64,000 nt of DNA from Achromobacter xylosoxidans. GTDB lineage: Bacteria; Pseudomonadota; Gammaproteobacteria; Burkholderiales; Burkholderiaceae_B. Made by a program: the position numbers and the translations under genes. The number at the start of each line of letters is the position of its first letter. Positions within the stretch are counted from its first letter, which is position 1. Below, piece by piece: positions 8,647 to 20,739 of the stretch. The notes under the pieces were generated by a model. The model was not told where the DNA came from and did no database searches. It saw only the letters and a list, made by a program, of their open reading frames with translations. The stretch spans positions 6,386,001 through 6,450,000 of the forward strand of contig NZ_LN831029.1 in assembly GCF_001457475.1 (NCBI RefSeq), read 5' to 3'.

Positions 8647-8701
8647 CCCGGATTCGGTCAGAGATGGCCGAATTACGTCGGTGAATTACGCGCGCTTGGT
8701 C

Positions 8702-8742
8702 TTGGCAACCCCATATTGGCAACCCCAATCTTGGCAACCCCA
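8702..8742 (+). repeat. Three tandem copies of TTGGCAACCCCA in the rplU leader
   Basis: Exact 12-base copies start at 8702, 8716 and 8731, with spacer bases TA and ATC or similar between them. They sit in the predicted 5' leader of the L21/L27 mRNA. Variable-number repeat by slippage, or a multi-site protein or RNA binding element, are both possible. Confidence 0.8.
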
Positions 8743-8810
8743 GGCAAGCACTGCCAGCCCAGCAGGGCCGGCAAGCGAATGAACCCATTTACCTATTTAA
8801 GGAATACCCC

Positions 8811-9122
8811 ATGTACGCGGTCGTAAAAACCGGTGGCAAGCAGTACCGTGTTGCCATTGGCGAAAAACTCAAGGTAGAACAGATACCGGCTGACATTGGG
8901 CAAGAAATCACCCTGGATCAAGTGCTGTCCGTGGGCGAAGGCGACCAACTGAAAGTTGGTACGCCCCTCGTCGCCGGCGCCGTGATCAAGGCAACGGTTC
9001 TTGCGCAAGGCCGCCACGACAAGGTCAAGATCTTCAAGATGCGCCGTCGCAAGCACTATCAGAAGCGTCAGGGCCACCGTCAGAACTACACCGAAATCCG
9101 CATCGAAGCCATCACGGCCTAA
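8811..9122 (+). CDS. rplU: 50S ribosomal protein L21
   Basis: A 103-aa protein of standard length, beginning [14 protein letters not shown] and with the conserved basic C-terminal stretch [16 protein letters not shown] (76-91) and the ending TEIRIEAI. It binds 23S rRNA in the large subunit. AAGGA lies upstream of the ATG. rpmA follows 35 bases later and obgE after that, the usual proteobacterial order. Strong promoter and long leader suggest growth-rate and possibly autogenous control. Confidence 0.98.
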   Translation: MYAVVKTGGKQYRVAIGEKLKVEQIPADIGQEITLDQVLSVGEGDQLKVGTPLVAGAVIKATVLAQGRHDKVKIFKMRRRKHYQKRQGHRQNYTEIRIEAITA

Positions 9123-9157
9123 GACGCGACTCGGCACCACATTAGCAGGAGCTAAAC

Positions 9158-10730
<1,573 letters not shown>

Positions 10731-10788
10731 GCCATAATCGCAATCTCGTTCGATTACGCCTTTTTTCGCGCCGCAGCCCGCCGCCATC

Positions 10789-11925
10789 ATGTCTGCCGAA
10801 TCACCCGCCGTTTCCGTCGTCGCCAATGCCCAGCGCCTCGTCGCCAAGGTCGGCTCATCGCTGGTCACCAATGAAGGCCGAGGCCTGGATCGCGCCGCCG
10901 TGGCGCACTGGGCGGCCCAGATCGCCGCGCTGCACAAGCAGGGCAAGCAGGTCGTGCTGGTCTCCAGCGGCGCCATCGCCGAAGGCATGGCCCGCCTGGG
11001 CTGGCGCAAACGCCCGTCGGTGATGCACGAACTGCAGGCCGCGGCGGCGGTGGGCCAGATGGGCCTGTGCCAGGCCTACGAAGCGGCATTCGCCGAATAC
11101 GGCCTGCGCACCGCGCAGATCCTGCTGACCCACGAAGACCTGGCCGACCGCCACCGCTACCTGAACGCGCGCAGCACGCTGTTCGCGCTGCTGCGCCTGG
11201 GCGTGGTGCCGATCGTGAATGAAAACGACACGGTGGTCACCGACGAGATCCGGCTGGGCGACAACGACACGCTGGGCGCGCTGGTCACCAACCTGATCGA
11301 AGCCGACACGCTGATCATCCTGACCGACCAGCGCGGCCTGTACGACTCCGACCCCCGCAAGAATCCCGACGCCAAATTCATGGCGCACGTCCAGGCCGGC
11401 GATCCGGCGCTGGAAGCCATGGCTGGCGGCGCCGGCAGCGGCATCGGCACCGGCGGCATGCTGACCAAGGTTCTGGCGGCCAAGCGCGCCGCGCACAGCG
11501 GCGCGCACACCGTGATCGCCTCCGGCCGCGAACGCAACGTGCTGACGCGCCTGGCGCAAGGCGAATGCATCGGCAGCGAACTGCGCGCCGTGCTGCCGGT
11601 CTGGTCGGCGCGCAAGCAGTGGCTGGCCGACCACCTGCGGCTGCGTGGCCGCGTGGTGCTCGATGACGGCGCCGTGCAGGCCCTGCTGCGAGAAGGCAAG
11701 AGCCTGCTGCCGATCGGCGTGGTGGACGTGGAAGGCGAATTCGGCCGCGGCGACGTGGTCGCCTGCGTCGACAGCCAGGGCCGCGAATGCGCGCGCGGCC
11801 TGATCAACTATTCCTCCGTGGACACCCGACGCATCCTGCGCCAGCCGTCATCGCAGATCGCCCGCATCCTGGGCAACATGACCGACCCCGAGCTGATGCA
11901 CCGCGACAACCTGGTCGTGCTCTGA
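10789..11925 (+). CDS. proB: Glutamate 5-kinase
   Basis: A 378-aa enzyme catalysing ATP-dependent phosphorylation of glutamate, first step of proline synthesis. The amino acid kinase domain begins [12 protein letters not shown] (16-27) with [17 protein letters not shown] and the IVNENDTV substrate loop. [12 protein letters not shown] (about 213-224) is the nucleotide-binding segment. A C-terminal PUA domain (about 285-370) with [10 protein letters not shown] is present, so the enzyme is full length. Proline feedback inhibition is known for the family. proA is not next to it. Confidence 0.97.
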   Translation: MSAESPAVSVVANAQRLVAKVGSSLVTNEGRGLDRAAVAHWAAQIAALHKQGKQVVLVSSGAIAEGMARLGWRKRPSVMHELQAAAAVGQMGLCQAYEAAFAEYGLRTAQILLTHEDLADRHRYLNARSTLFALLRLGVVPIVNENDTVVTDEIRLGDNDTLGALVTNLIEADTLIILTDQRGLYDSDPRKNPDAKFMAHVQAGDPALEAMAGGAGSGIGTGGMLTKVLAAKRAAHSGAHTVIASGRERNVLTRLAQGECIGSELRAVLPVWSARKQWLADHLRLRGRVVLDDGAVQALLREGKSLLPIGVVDVEGEFGRGDVVACVDSQGRECARGLINYSSVDTRRILRQPSSQIARILGNMTDPELMHRDNLVVL

Positions 11926-12096
11926 CAGCGCGCGGGCGGCGCCCCTCCCTCTTCCCGAACAAGGCGGCATCCGCCGCCCGTTGGCGCAATCGAATGCGCG
12001 CCTGTACCGGCGCGATGCTCCCCTACCTATGTAATTCGAATATCACATTAGTAGGAATTTCCGCGGCATGGTGTTGGAGCACGCGCGGGACCGTAT

Positions 12097-12786
12097 CTAG
12101 TCGTGGGGCGCCGGCACGCCTTGCGGCATCAACATGTACCCCCACCCGCGCACCGCCAGCACCGGCAGGTCGATGTTGAGGCGGCGGGCCTTGCTGCGCA
12201 GGCGCGACACCAGCACATCCACGCGCCGCGCGCCGTCCATGGGGTCGCGTGCGGCCTCGGGGAAGAAGCCTTCGCGGGGCAGGCACTGATGCGGGGCGTT
12301 CAGCAGGCTGACAAAGAAGGCGCGTTCAGTGTTGGTCAGCGGCAATCGTTCGCCCGCGGGGCCGGCCAGCATCCGGCCGCGGCCATCGACACGCCAGCGC
12401 GGCAATGTGTCGGTCTCTGCGCGCCGGCAACGGATCAGGTTGCGCAGCACCGCATCCCATTCCGCGATGTTCGCCTGCAACGGCACGCAGGCATGGGCGC
12501 CGGCGTCGAGCGCCGCGATGCGGGCCGTGGGGGAATCTTCGGAGGATTGCCACACGACTGCGCTACCAGATGCGGCCCGACGCAGTTCGGCAATCAGTTG
12601 CGACAGATTGTCGCTCGTGCCGCGCAACACGACGATGTCGGCCGGTTCGCTGCGCAGCCGTGCCAACAGGCTGTCTGGGGACCGGCACAGGCCGACCTCC
12701 CACTGAAGTTGACGCAAGGTGTGCACAAACTTGTTGCACGCCATTCCACCAAGTTGCACGACGAGGACGTAACCTCTTTCCTGCAT
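12097..12786 (-). CDS. OmpR/PhoB-like regulator with degenerate receiver domain
   Basis: A 229-aa protein started at ATG 12784-12786, which has GGAGAGG six bases upstream; a GTG start eight codons earlier is less likely. Residues 5-115 have receiver-like alternation (YVLVVQL, ADIVVLRG, GSAVVWQSS, AHACVPLQ), but the phospho-acceptor Asp position is Arg55, the acidic pair after strand 1 is missing, and the conserved Lys before Pro in strand 5 is Val. The C-terminal part is a winged helix (LTNTERAFFVSLL ... RRVDVLVSRLR ... VLAVRGWGYML). It probably works without phosphorylation. No histidine kinase is adjacent. It diverges from an XRE regulator, from which it is separated by 78 bases. Confidence 0.8.
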   Translation of the reverse strand: MQERGYVLVVQLGGMACNKFVHTLRQLQWEVGLCRSPDSLLARLRSEPADIVVLRGTSDNLSQLIAELRRAASGSAVVWQSSEDSPTARIAALDAGAHACVPLQANIAEWDAVLRNLIRCRRAETDTLPRWRVDGRGRMLAGPAGERLPLTNTERAFFVSLLNAPHQCLPREGFFPEAARDPMDGARRVDVLVSRLRSKARRLNIDLPVLAVRGWGYMLMPQGVPAPHD

Positions 12787-12864
12787 GTGCTGCCTCTCCG
12801 AACTTATCACCTAAGTAATATTTATATCTACCAAAGTGCCTACAGTGCAAGCTTCAATCGACGC
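12787..12864. promoter_or_regulatory. AT-rich divergent promoter region with ACTTA/TAAGT dyad
   Basis: The dyad ACTTA-TCACC-TAAGT spans 12802-12816 and is followed by the very AT-rich AATATTTATAT (12817-12827), a likely -10 area for the XRE gene. The AT content stands out from the flanking genes. An operator for either divergent regulator is plausible. Confidence 0.4.
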
Positions 12865-13314
12865 GTGAAAACTTTTTCAGACCGACTGAAGCACGCCCGT
12901 CTTTTGCGTGGCCACACGCAGAAAGCGCTCGCTCGCATGGCCCGACTGTCGCAAAGCGCGATCGGCAGTTATGAGAGCGGGCTGAGGCATTCGAGCCGTT
13001 CACTGCGCAAACTGGCGCAGGTATTGAAGGTGGAACTCGAATGGCTGGAGACGGGCAAGGGCCCCATGGAATTGCCCATGGAAGGCTATGACCTGAGCGA
13101 CACATTGCCGGCGACCGGCGTGTCCGAGCCGTTGCCGCGCGCCATTGCCCGCCGCGGGCGTCCCCTGGCGCCGTGGCCCTTCCCCAATATTGCGCCGGCG
13201 CAGTTCGATACGCTGACGGCGGACGACCGGTTGGTGCTCGAAGCGCTGAACCAGACCTTTATCGAAGCCTCCCAGGCGCGCCGCGGCATCAAACCGCGCG
13301 GCCGCAAGGGTTGA
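12865..13314 (+). CDS. XRE-family helix-turn-helix regulator
   Basis: A 149-aa protein started at GTG 12865 (MKTFSDRLKHARLLRGH when initiated). Residues 5-60 form a Cro/CI-type HTH: LKHARLLRGHTQKALARMA, then LSQSAIGSYESGLR. No effector or peptidase domain follows; the C-terminal part is Pro- and Arg-rich and ends KPRGRKG. No clear ribosome binding site precedes the GTG, so a leaderless or poorly translated mRNA is possible. The divergent atypical response regulator suggests they control each other. It ends just before a bidirectional terminator. Confidence 0.75.
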   Translation: MKTFSDRLKHARLLRGHTQKALARMARLSQSAIGSYESGLRHSSRSLRKLAQVLKVELEWLETGKGPMELPMEGYDLSDTLPATGVSEPLPRAIARRGRPLAPWPFPNIAPAQFDTLTADDRLVLEALNQTFIEASQARRGIKPRGRKG

Positions 13315-13344
13315 GGATGGCCGCCGCGATTGCGATGGCAGGAT

Positions 13345-13375
13345 GAAAAAAGCCCGGCGCTGCCGGGCTTTTTTC
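13345..13375. terminator. Bidirectional terminator
   Basis: AGCCCGGC (13351-13358) and GCCGGGCT (13362-13369) flanked by six A and six T serve the convergent XRE gene and the SecD-like lipoprotein gene. Confidence 0.9.
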
Positions 13376-13393
13376 ATGGCCGTGAATCGCCGC

Positions 13394-13966
13394 TCAGGGC
13401 TTGGTGGGAGCCGGTGCGGTGGCGGGGGCGGCGCCGCCCGCGGCCGGGGCGCTTTCGCCACGGATCTTGGCGGCGATATCGGAAGCAGCCTGGGCCGACG
13501 GCACGCCGAAAGCCAGCACGCCGCGGTTCAGGGGTTCGCCGATGCGCGGCGCCGCGATCAGTTCACGGTCGATCACCAGCGCCAGCATGTTGCCGACGTT
13601 CTTGCTGCTGACGTCATTGAGCTTGCGCGCGCCGGCGTCGGAGAAGCGCAGGCCGACGAAGTTGGCGCCCTGGCGATCGACCAGGGCGGCCGCCTCGGTC
13701 AGGTCGGCGCGGGTCAGCACCGGCTGCTGCTGCATGTAGATCTTGCCGTCGGGCAGGTTCACCTCGACCAGGCCGGGGCCCGATTGGGTCTGGGCGACGT
13801 AGAACTCGACCACCGCGGCGGTGGCCGGTTGCGTGGACGATTGCTGCTGTCCGGCCGCGTCGGGCGTGGCGGCGGCGCCGGATTTGGTCGGGGCGGTCTT
13901 GCAACCCGCAAGCGCAAGGGTCATGACAACCAGGGCGGGCGCCAGTTTGCGTAGGGTCAGTTGCAT
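13394..13966 (-). CDS. Lipoprotein with SecD P1-head-like domain
   Basis: A 190-aa predicted lipoprotein: basic start, hydrophobic stretch LAPALVVMTLALAGC with the lipobox Cys at 22, then an Ala/Gln-rich linker. Residues about 100-160 (VGLRFSDAGARKLNDVSSKN, VGNMLALVIDRELIAAP) resemble the first periplasmic head domain of SecD, including the NVGxxLAxVxD motif. The tail is Ala-Pro rich. Full SecD function is impossible without the membrane domains. A periplasmic chaperone-like role or binding partner of the Sec system is conjecture; the domain call is moderately firm. Confidence 0.7.
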   Translation of the reverse strand: MQLTLRKLAPALVVMTLALAGCKTAPTKSGAAATPDAAGQQQSSTQPATAAVVEFYVAQTQSGPGLVEVNLPDGKIYMQQQPVLTRADLTEAAALVDRQGANFVGLRFSDAGARKLNDVSSKNVGNMLALVIDRELIAAPRIGEPLNRGVLAFGVPSAQAASDIAAKIRGESAPAAGGAAPATAPAPTKP

Positions 13967-14076
13967 GCTCGTTTCCTTCTTGAGTGGACTGGGGCCGGTG
14001 GGCGGACCGCCGGCTGACGTGAAAAAGTGTACAGAACCTGTATGGCACTGTCTCCGCAGACTGATTCCAAATGTAA

Positions 14077-16239
<2,163 letters not shown>

Positions 16240-16311
16240 TGTTCTGAACGGATACCCCCTTTGCCGGACTGGCCGCTGATGGCGGTGGTCCGGCAGCCGT
16301 GGGGGGAGATG

Positions 16312-16346
16312 AAAAAGGCCTGGAAGCGCTGCTCCAGGCCTTTTTT
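16312..16346. terminator. Bidirectional terminator after thiC
   Basis: AAAAAGGCCTGGA pairs with TCCAGGCCTTTTT around a GC-rich loop; it can stop thiC and the convergent oxidase gene. Confidence 0.88.
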
Positions 16347-16437
16347 GTTATCCGCGGTGCTTTTTTGCGGAGTTGGTCCGATCTTTGATTGCGCGCGGTG
16401 AGGTCCTTGAAACGCCCGCCGACAAGCGCAAGAAAAA

Positions 16438-17850
16438 CTACAGCAGCTTTCCGGGATTCATGATCCCCTTGGGATCCAGCACCCGCTTGATCTCCCGCAT
16501 CAACCGCAACTCCACCGCATCCTTGCTATGCAGGAAGTGGTCGCGCTTGAGCTGCCCGATGCCGTGTTCCGCGCTGATGCTGCCCCCGTACCGGTTGACC
16601 TCGTCGAGCACCGCGTCGGTGATCGCGGCACCGTGTTCGGCCACCCAGCCGCGGTCGGCGCCGGCGGGACGCGAGAGGTTGTAATGCAGGTTGCCGTCGC
16701 CGAAGTGGCCGAAGATGAAGGGGCGGATGTCCGGGTACAGCGCGCGTACGCGCGCTTCGGCGGAAACCATGAAGTCGGGGATGCGTTCGATCGGCAGCGA
16801 CACGTCATGCTTGAGATGCGGACCGTCGGCGCGCTGCGCTTCGGAGATTTCCTCGCGCAGTTTCCACAGCGCCTGCAACTGGGCCAGCGAGGCCGAGACG
16901 GCGGCATCCAGGCACAGGCCGCGGTCGAGCGCGGTGCCGATCACGTTCTCCAGCAGCGCGGTCAGGGCGGCTTCGTCGGCCGTGTCGGCCAGTTCGACCA
17001 GCACGTAGGCCGGATAACGTTGGCCGAACGGCTCTTGCACGCCCGCGGCATGGGCCAGGACCAGGTCGAGGCAGTCGCCGGAAAAATACTCGAAGGCCTG
17101 CAAGCGGGCGCCGCATTGTTCGAACAGGATTTCGAACAATTGCAGGGCCTGGGCCGGGGATTCGACAGCGGCCAGCACCACGGAACGCACGTCGGTGCGC
17201 GGGAACAGGCGCAGCGCCACGGCGGTGATGACGCCGAGCGTGCCCTCGGAGCCGATCAGCAGCTGCTTGAGGTCGTAGCCGGTGTTGTCCTTGCGCAGGG
17301 TGCGCAGGCCGTTGAAGATCTCGCCGTTGGGCAGCACCGCTTCCAGGCCCAGCACCAGTTCGCGCGCCATGCCGTAGCGCACCACGTTGACGCCGCCGGC
17401 ATTGGTGGCGACGTTGCCGCCGATCTGGCTGGAGTCCTCGGCGGCCAGGCTCAAGGGCAGCAGCCGGCCGGCGTCCTGCGCCGCGCGGCGCAGGTTGCCG
17501 AGGATGCAGCCGGCTTCGGCGACCATCGTGTTGGCGACGGTGTCGATGGCGCGCACGGCGTTCATGCGGTCCAGGCTGAGGACCACGTTGATGGGCGCGG
17601 CATCGGGCGTGGCGCCGCCACACAGGCCGGTGTTGCCGCCGCGCGGCACCACCGGCACGCCGGCCTCGTTGCAGAGCGCCAGGCAGGTGGCGACCTCGGC
17701 GGTGGTGCGCGGGCGGACCACCGCCTGGGCGTGGCCGTTGTACAAGCCGCGCCAGTCGGACAGCCAGGGCGCGATGTCGTCGCTGGCGGTGAAGACGGTG
17801 TCGGGGCCCAAAGCCTGGACCAGGCGCTGGGCGATGTCGGTTGTGGTCAT
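16438..17850 (-). CDS. FAD-binding oxidoreductase (GlcD / D-2-hydroxy acid dehydrogenase family)
   Basis: A 470-aa flavoprotein with an FAD-binding PCMH domain: VRPRTTAEVA, then VVPRGGNTGLCGGATP (67-82) and QIGGNVATNAGG (about 142-153). A C-terminal FAD-oxidase domain contains the metal-binding HFGDGNLHYN and ends SAEHGIGQLKR ... GIMNPGKLL. The family oxidises D-lactate, glycolate or D-2-hydroxyglutarate; the substrate cannot be fixed. Its ATG overlaps the stop of the upstream FadR-type gene, which suggests specific regulation by a hydroxy-acid effector. Confidence 0.88.
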   Translation of the reverse strand: MTTTDIAQRLVQALGPDTVFTASDDIAPWLSDWRGLYNGHAQAVVRPRTTAEVATCLALCNEAGVPVVPRGGNTGLCGGATPDAAPINVVLSLDRMNAVRAIDTVANTMVAEAGCILGNLRRAAQDAGRLLPLSLAAEDSSQIGGNVATNAGGVNVVRYGMARELVLGLEAVLPNGEIFNGLRTLRKDNTGYDLKQLLIGSEGTLGVITAVALRLFPRTDVRSVVLAAVESPAQALQLFEILFEQCGARLQAFEYFSGDCLDLVLAHAAGVQEPFGQRYPAYVLVELADTADEAALTALLENVIGTALDRGLCLDAAVSASLAQLQALWKLREEISEAQRADGPHLKHDVSLPIERIPDFMVSAEARVRALYPDIRPFIFGHFGDGNLHYNLSRPAGADRGWVAEHGAAITDAVLDEVNRYGGSISAEHGIGQLKRDHFLHSKDAVELRLMREIKRVLDPKGIMNPGKLL

Positions 17851-18566
17851 GATGTCTGCCTGGAGGCGGGAAAGAGGGAGTCGAGGCGCAGGCGGCTGGC
17901 AGCCTGGCGCAGGTGGCGTTCGGCCGTCAGCCGCGCGCGCGCCGCATCGCGGTCGCGGATGGCCTCGAACACGGCGACGTGTTCGTGGTGCACGGCATCC
18001 GTCATGCCGGCCAGTTGGCGGCTGTTGGCGCGCGCGGTGCTGACAGCCAGGCGCAATTGCAGATTCAGGTACTGCAGCAGGTCCTGGTAGAACGGATTGT
18101 GGGTCGCGGCCGCGATCGCCAGGTGGAAGGCGATGTCGTGTTCGACTCCATGTTCAGGATGGTGCTGGTGCCGTTCCAGGTCGGCCAGGGCGCCAGCCAG
18201 GGCGTCCAGGTCGGCGGCGTTGCGGCGCTCGGCCGCCAGCGCGGCGGCGCCGCCTTCGAGTTCCATGCGCAGTTCGTAGACGCTGGCAAGTTGTTCGCGG
18301 CTGACGGCGATGTCGACCGGCACCTGGAAGCCCTGCGCACCGGTGCGCGCCAACACCACGCAACCCGACCCCTGGCGGCTCTGGATCAGGCCCTGGGCGC
18401 GCAGGCGCTCGGTGACTTCGCGGATGACGGCGGCGCTGACGCCGTACTGCTCGGCCAGGATGCGGCCGGACGGCAGCTTGGCGCCCACGGGATAGACGCC
18501 ATGGGCGATGTCGTCCGCGATCTGGCGGGCGACCTGTTCGGTGAGGGTCAGGCTCTTGGTCAGCAT
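17847..18566 (-). CDS. FadR/LldR-type GntR-family regulator (FCD domain)
   Basis: A 239-aa regulator with an N-terminal GntR winged helix (QIADDIAHGVYPVGAKLPSGRILAEQYGVS, in parts at 14-46, followed by VIREVTERLRAQGLI) and a helical FCD ligand domain. The FCD metal ligands are plausible in the VEHDIAFHLAIAAATHN and HEHVAVFEAI stretches. It heads a two-gene operon with the FAD oxidase (ATGA overlap), so it likely senses that enzyme's substrate or product. A cluster of AT-rich bases upstream (18575-18610) is the promoter area. Confidence 0.9.
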   Translation of the reverse strand: MLTKSLTLTEQVARQIADDIAHGVYPVGAKLPSGRILAEQYGVSAAVIREVTERLRAQGLIQSRQGSGCVVLARTGAQGFQVPVDIAVSREQLASVYELRMELEGGAAALAAERRNAADLDALAGALADLERHQHHPEHGVEHDIAFHLAIAAATHNPFYQDLLQYLNLQLRLAVSTARANSRQLAGMTDAVHHEHVAVFEAIRDRDAARARLTAERHLRQAASRLRLDSLFPASRQTS

Positions 18567-18654
18567 AGGGGCGAAGTATAACCCGTACTTTTCAGGTTAT
18601 CTGATAACTTTTGGCAGTCCCTTCCGTGTCCGGTCGGTGCGGACCCGCCGCGCT

Positions 18655-19872
18655 TCAGGCGGCCGCGGCGGCGTCGCCGGGCCGCAGCGCGTCCTCGGCA
18701 TCCGGCAGGCCGGCGACGGAACAGCGGCGGCCGCCGCGGGCCTTGGCGCGGTACAGCGCGGCATCGGCGGAATCCAGCACCGCCTGCGCCTTGCGGTTGG
18801 CGCCGGAGATGATCGAAATGCCGATCGACAGCCCGACGCTGACGCGCGTGCCGTCGGCCAGCACGATGGGCTGGCTGGCATCATGCAGCAAGTGGTTGCC
18901 CAGCCGCAGCGCGGCGGTGGCGTCGATGCCGGTGGCCAGCACGATGAATTCGTCGCCGCCGATGCGGGCGGCCACGTCGTCCACCCGCAACATGGCGCGC
19001 ATGCGCTGTGCGATGGTCTTGAGCACTTGGTCGCCGGCGGCATGGCCGTGGGTGTCGTTGATGATCTTGAAGTCGTCCATGTCCATGTAGAACAGCGCGG
19101 CGGCGCTGTCATGCTCGCGCGCGCTGGTGCAGATGCGCTCGAGCGCCGCTTCCAGGCCGGCGCGGTTGGCAAGGCCGGTCAGCGCGTCCTGGCTGGCGCG
19201 GCGCTCGTTCTCGCGCTCGGCCAGCATGGTGGACACCAGGATGCGCCGCAGCCGTTGCGAGGCGATGCTCATGCTGACCAGGTAGAACGGGATCTGGATG
19301 AAGACGATGGCGGTGACGTATTCGCCGGCGAACAGCGCGCCCAGGCACATCGGCCCCAGGCTCAGGAATATCATCGCCGCCACCAGCCGCGGCGCGCCGT
19401 AGTTGCGAAAACAGATGCCGCCCGCCATGGCGCCGCAGGACACGCCGGCCAGCGTGGCGGCCAGCCAGTCATGGTTGAGGAACGTGACGAAGACCCCATA
19501 GCCGACGCTGAACGCCCACAGCAGCGCCAGCACGATGTAGATGTCGGTATGGGTGCTGCCGCCGCGGGCGGCATTGCGCAACGCCGAGCGCAGGACGGTG
19601 ACGCGCACCACGGCCAGCAGGATCTCCAGGATCAGCCAGGAAATATAGAGCGGCTCGGGCCGGCGCCAGGCGACCACGCCGGAGATCATCAGGGTATTGA
19701 TGACGCCGCCGGCAAAGATCGGCAACGTGCCGAACAGACTGGCGATCAAGGCGGCGCGGATGTCCGCGGGCGTGTCCTGCCCGGAATGCGTCAACCAACG
19801 GGTCAGCCGCCACTTGGGCAGGCTGAAGCTCAATCCTGTGTCCACACCGTTACGTCCAAAGCTGGCTGCCAC
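18655..19872 (-). CDS. Membrane-bound diguanylate cyclase
   Basis: A 405-aa protein with about six membrane segments (roughly residues 40-200) and a C-terminal GGDEF domain (about 222-385). The active site GGDEF is at 305-309 and an intact RxxD inhibitory site (RVDD, 296-299) is five residues before it, so c-di-GMP synthesis with product inhibition is expected. The membrane part resembles MASE-type sensors but no specific class is assigned. It is transcribed alone; 111 bases separate it from moeB. Confidence 0.92.
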   Translation of the reverse strand: MAASFGRNGVDTGLSFSLPKWRLTRWLTHSGQDTPADIRAALIASLFGTLPIFAGGVINTLMISGVVAWRRPEPLYISWLILEILLAVVRVTVLRSALRNAARGGSTHTDIYIVLALLWAFSVGYGVFVTFLNHDWLAATLAGVSCGAMAGGICFRNYGAPRLVAAMIFLSLGPMCLGALFAGEYVTAIVFIQIPFYLVSMSIASQRLRRILVSTMLAERENERRASQDALTGLANRAGLEAALERICTSAREHDSAAALFYMDMDDFKIINDTHGHAAGDQVLKTIAQRMRAMLRVDDVAARIGGDEFIVLATGIDATAALRLGNHLLHDASQPIVLADGTRVSVGLSIGISIISGANRKAQAVLDSADAALYRAKARGGRRCSVAGLPDAEDALRPGDAAAAA

Positions 19873-19983
19873 GGAGCGGCAGGCTGGCTGGCGTTATAGC
19901 AGGTATTTCAAGCCTTTAATATTGTCCGCGAGGGCAATGGCGGGCCTCTTTAAAGGGGTCGGGATGTGCCGATGACGGCCGGA

Positions 19984-20739
19984 TCAGTGCCCGCGCGCGC
20001 CACAGACCGCGCACTCGGGATCACGCTGGACATTGACGCTGCGCCACTGCATGGTGCGCACGTCCAGCCATAGCAGGCGCCCCGACAGGCTCTCGCCCAC
20101 GCCGGACAGCAGCTTGAGGGCCTCGGCCGCCTGCATGCTGCCGATGATGCCAACCACCGGCGCAAACACGCCCATGGTGGCGCAGTTGGCCTCTTCGACG
20201 TCGTCCGCCTCGGGAAACAGGCAGTGGTAGCACGGCGCGTCCGGATCGCGCAGGTCGTAGACGCTGACCTGGCCGTCGAAACGGATGGCGGCGCCAGACA
20301 CCAGCGGCTTGCGGTGCTGCACACAGGCGCGGTTGATGGCGTGGCGGGTGGTGAAGTTGTCGGTGCAGTCCAGCACCAGGTCGGCCTGCGCCACGGCGTC
20401 GGACAGGGCCTGGCCCTGCAGCCGCTCGACGCGGGCATGCACGCGGGTCTGGGGATTGAAAGCCGCCAGCATGTCGCGCCCGGACTCGGCCTTGGGCCGG
20501 CCCACGCTCGCAGTGGTGTGGAGGATCTGGCGCTGCAGGTTGCTGAGCTCGACGACGTCGTCGTCGGCCAGCGTGATCTCGCCGACGCCAGCGGTGGCCA
20601 GGTAGAGCGCGGCGGGCGAACCCAGCCCACCCGCCCCTACGACAAGCACACGCGCCGCCAGCAGTCTTTCCTGCCCTTCGATACCCAGCTCGTCGAGCAG
20701 GATGTGGCGGGCGTAGCGCAGCAGTTGCTCGTCGTTCAT
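19984..20739 (-). CDS. moeB: MoeB/ThiF-family adenylyltransferase
   Basis: A 251-aa E1-like enzyme that adenylates the C-terminus of MoaD or ThiS. The Rossmann P loop is VVGAGGLGS (33-41), with DDDVVELSNLQRQ (59-71) and the catalytic DCTDNFTTR. Zinc-binding pairs C170/C173 and C243/C246 are intact. No rhodanese domain is fused. The ATG overlaps the stop of the upstream protease gene. MoeB and ThiF cannot be told apart securely from sequence alone; thiC elsewhere in the window does not settle it. Confidence 0.88.
   Translation of the reverse strand: MNDEQLLRYARHILLDELGIEGQERLLAARVLVVGAGGLGSPAALYLATAGVGEITLADDDVVELSNLQRQILHTTASVGRPKAESGRDMLAAFNPQTRVHARVERLQGQALSDAVAQADLVLDCTDNFTTRHAINRACVQHRKPLVSGAAIRFDGQVSVYDLRDPDAPCYHCLFPEADDVEEANCATMGVFAPVVGIIGSMQAAEALKLLSGVGESLSGRLLWLDVRTMQWRSVNVQRDPECAVCGARGH

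Larger units (their letters stand above)
8368..8810. other. ispB-rplU divergent intergenic region
   Basis: 443 bases without a supported gene. It holds the rplU promoter at 8618-8646, a triplicated 12-mer at 8702-8742, and a GC-rich part near ispB where open frames in several phases are composition artefacts. Confidence 0.7.

Noticed and set aside
10735..10764. TAATCG/CGATTA hairpin with T run between obgE and proB
   Set aside because: Six-base AT-rich stem with a 10-base loop is too weak to call a terminator between genes that probably share a transcript.
12028..12060. ATTCGAAT-centred palindrome downstream of proB
   Set aside because: Arms beyond the 8-base core match poorly; counted only as AT-rich boundary.
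16528..18090. Rightward 520-aa frame
   Set aside because: Antisense of the FAD oxidase, with shadow-like composition.
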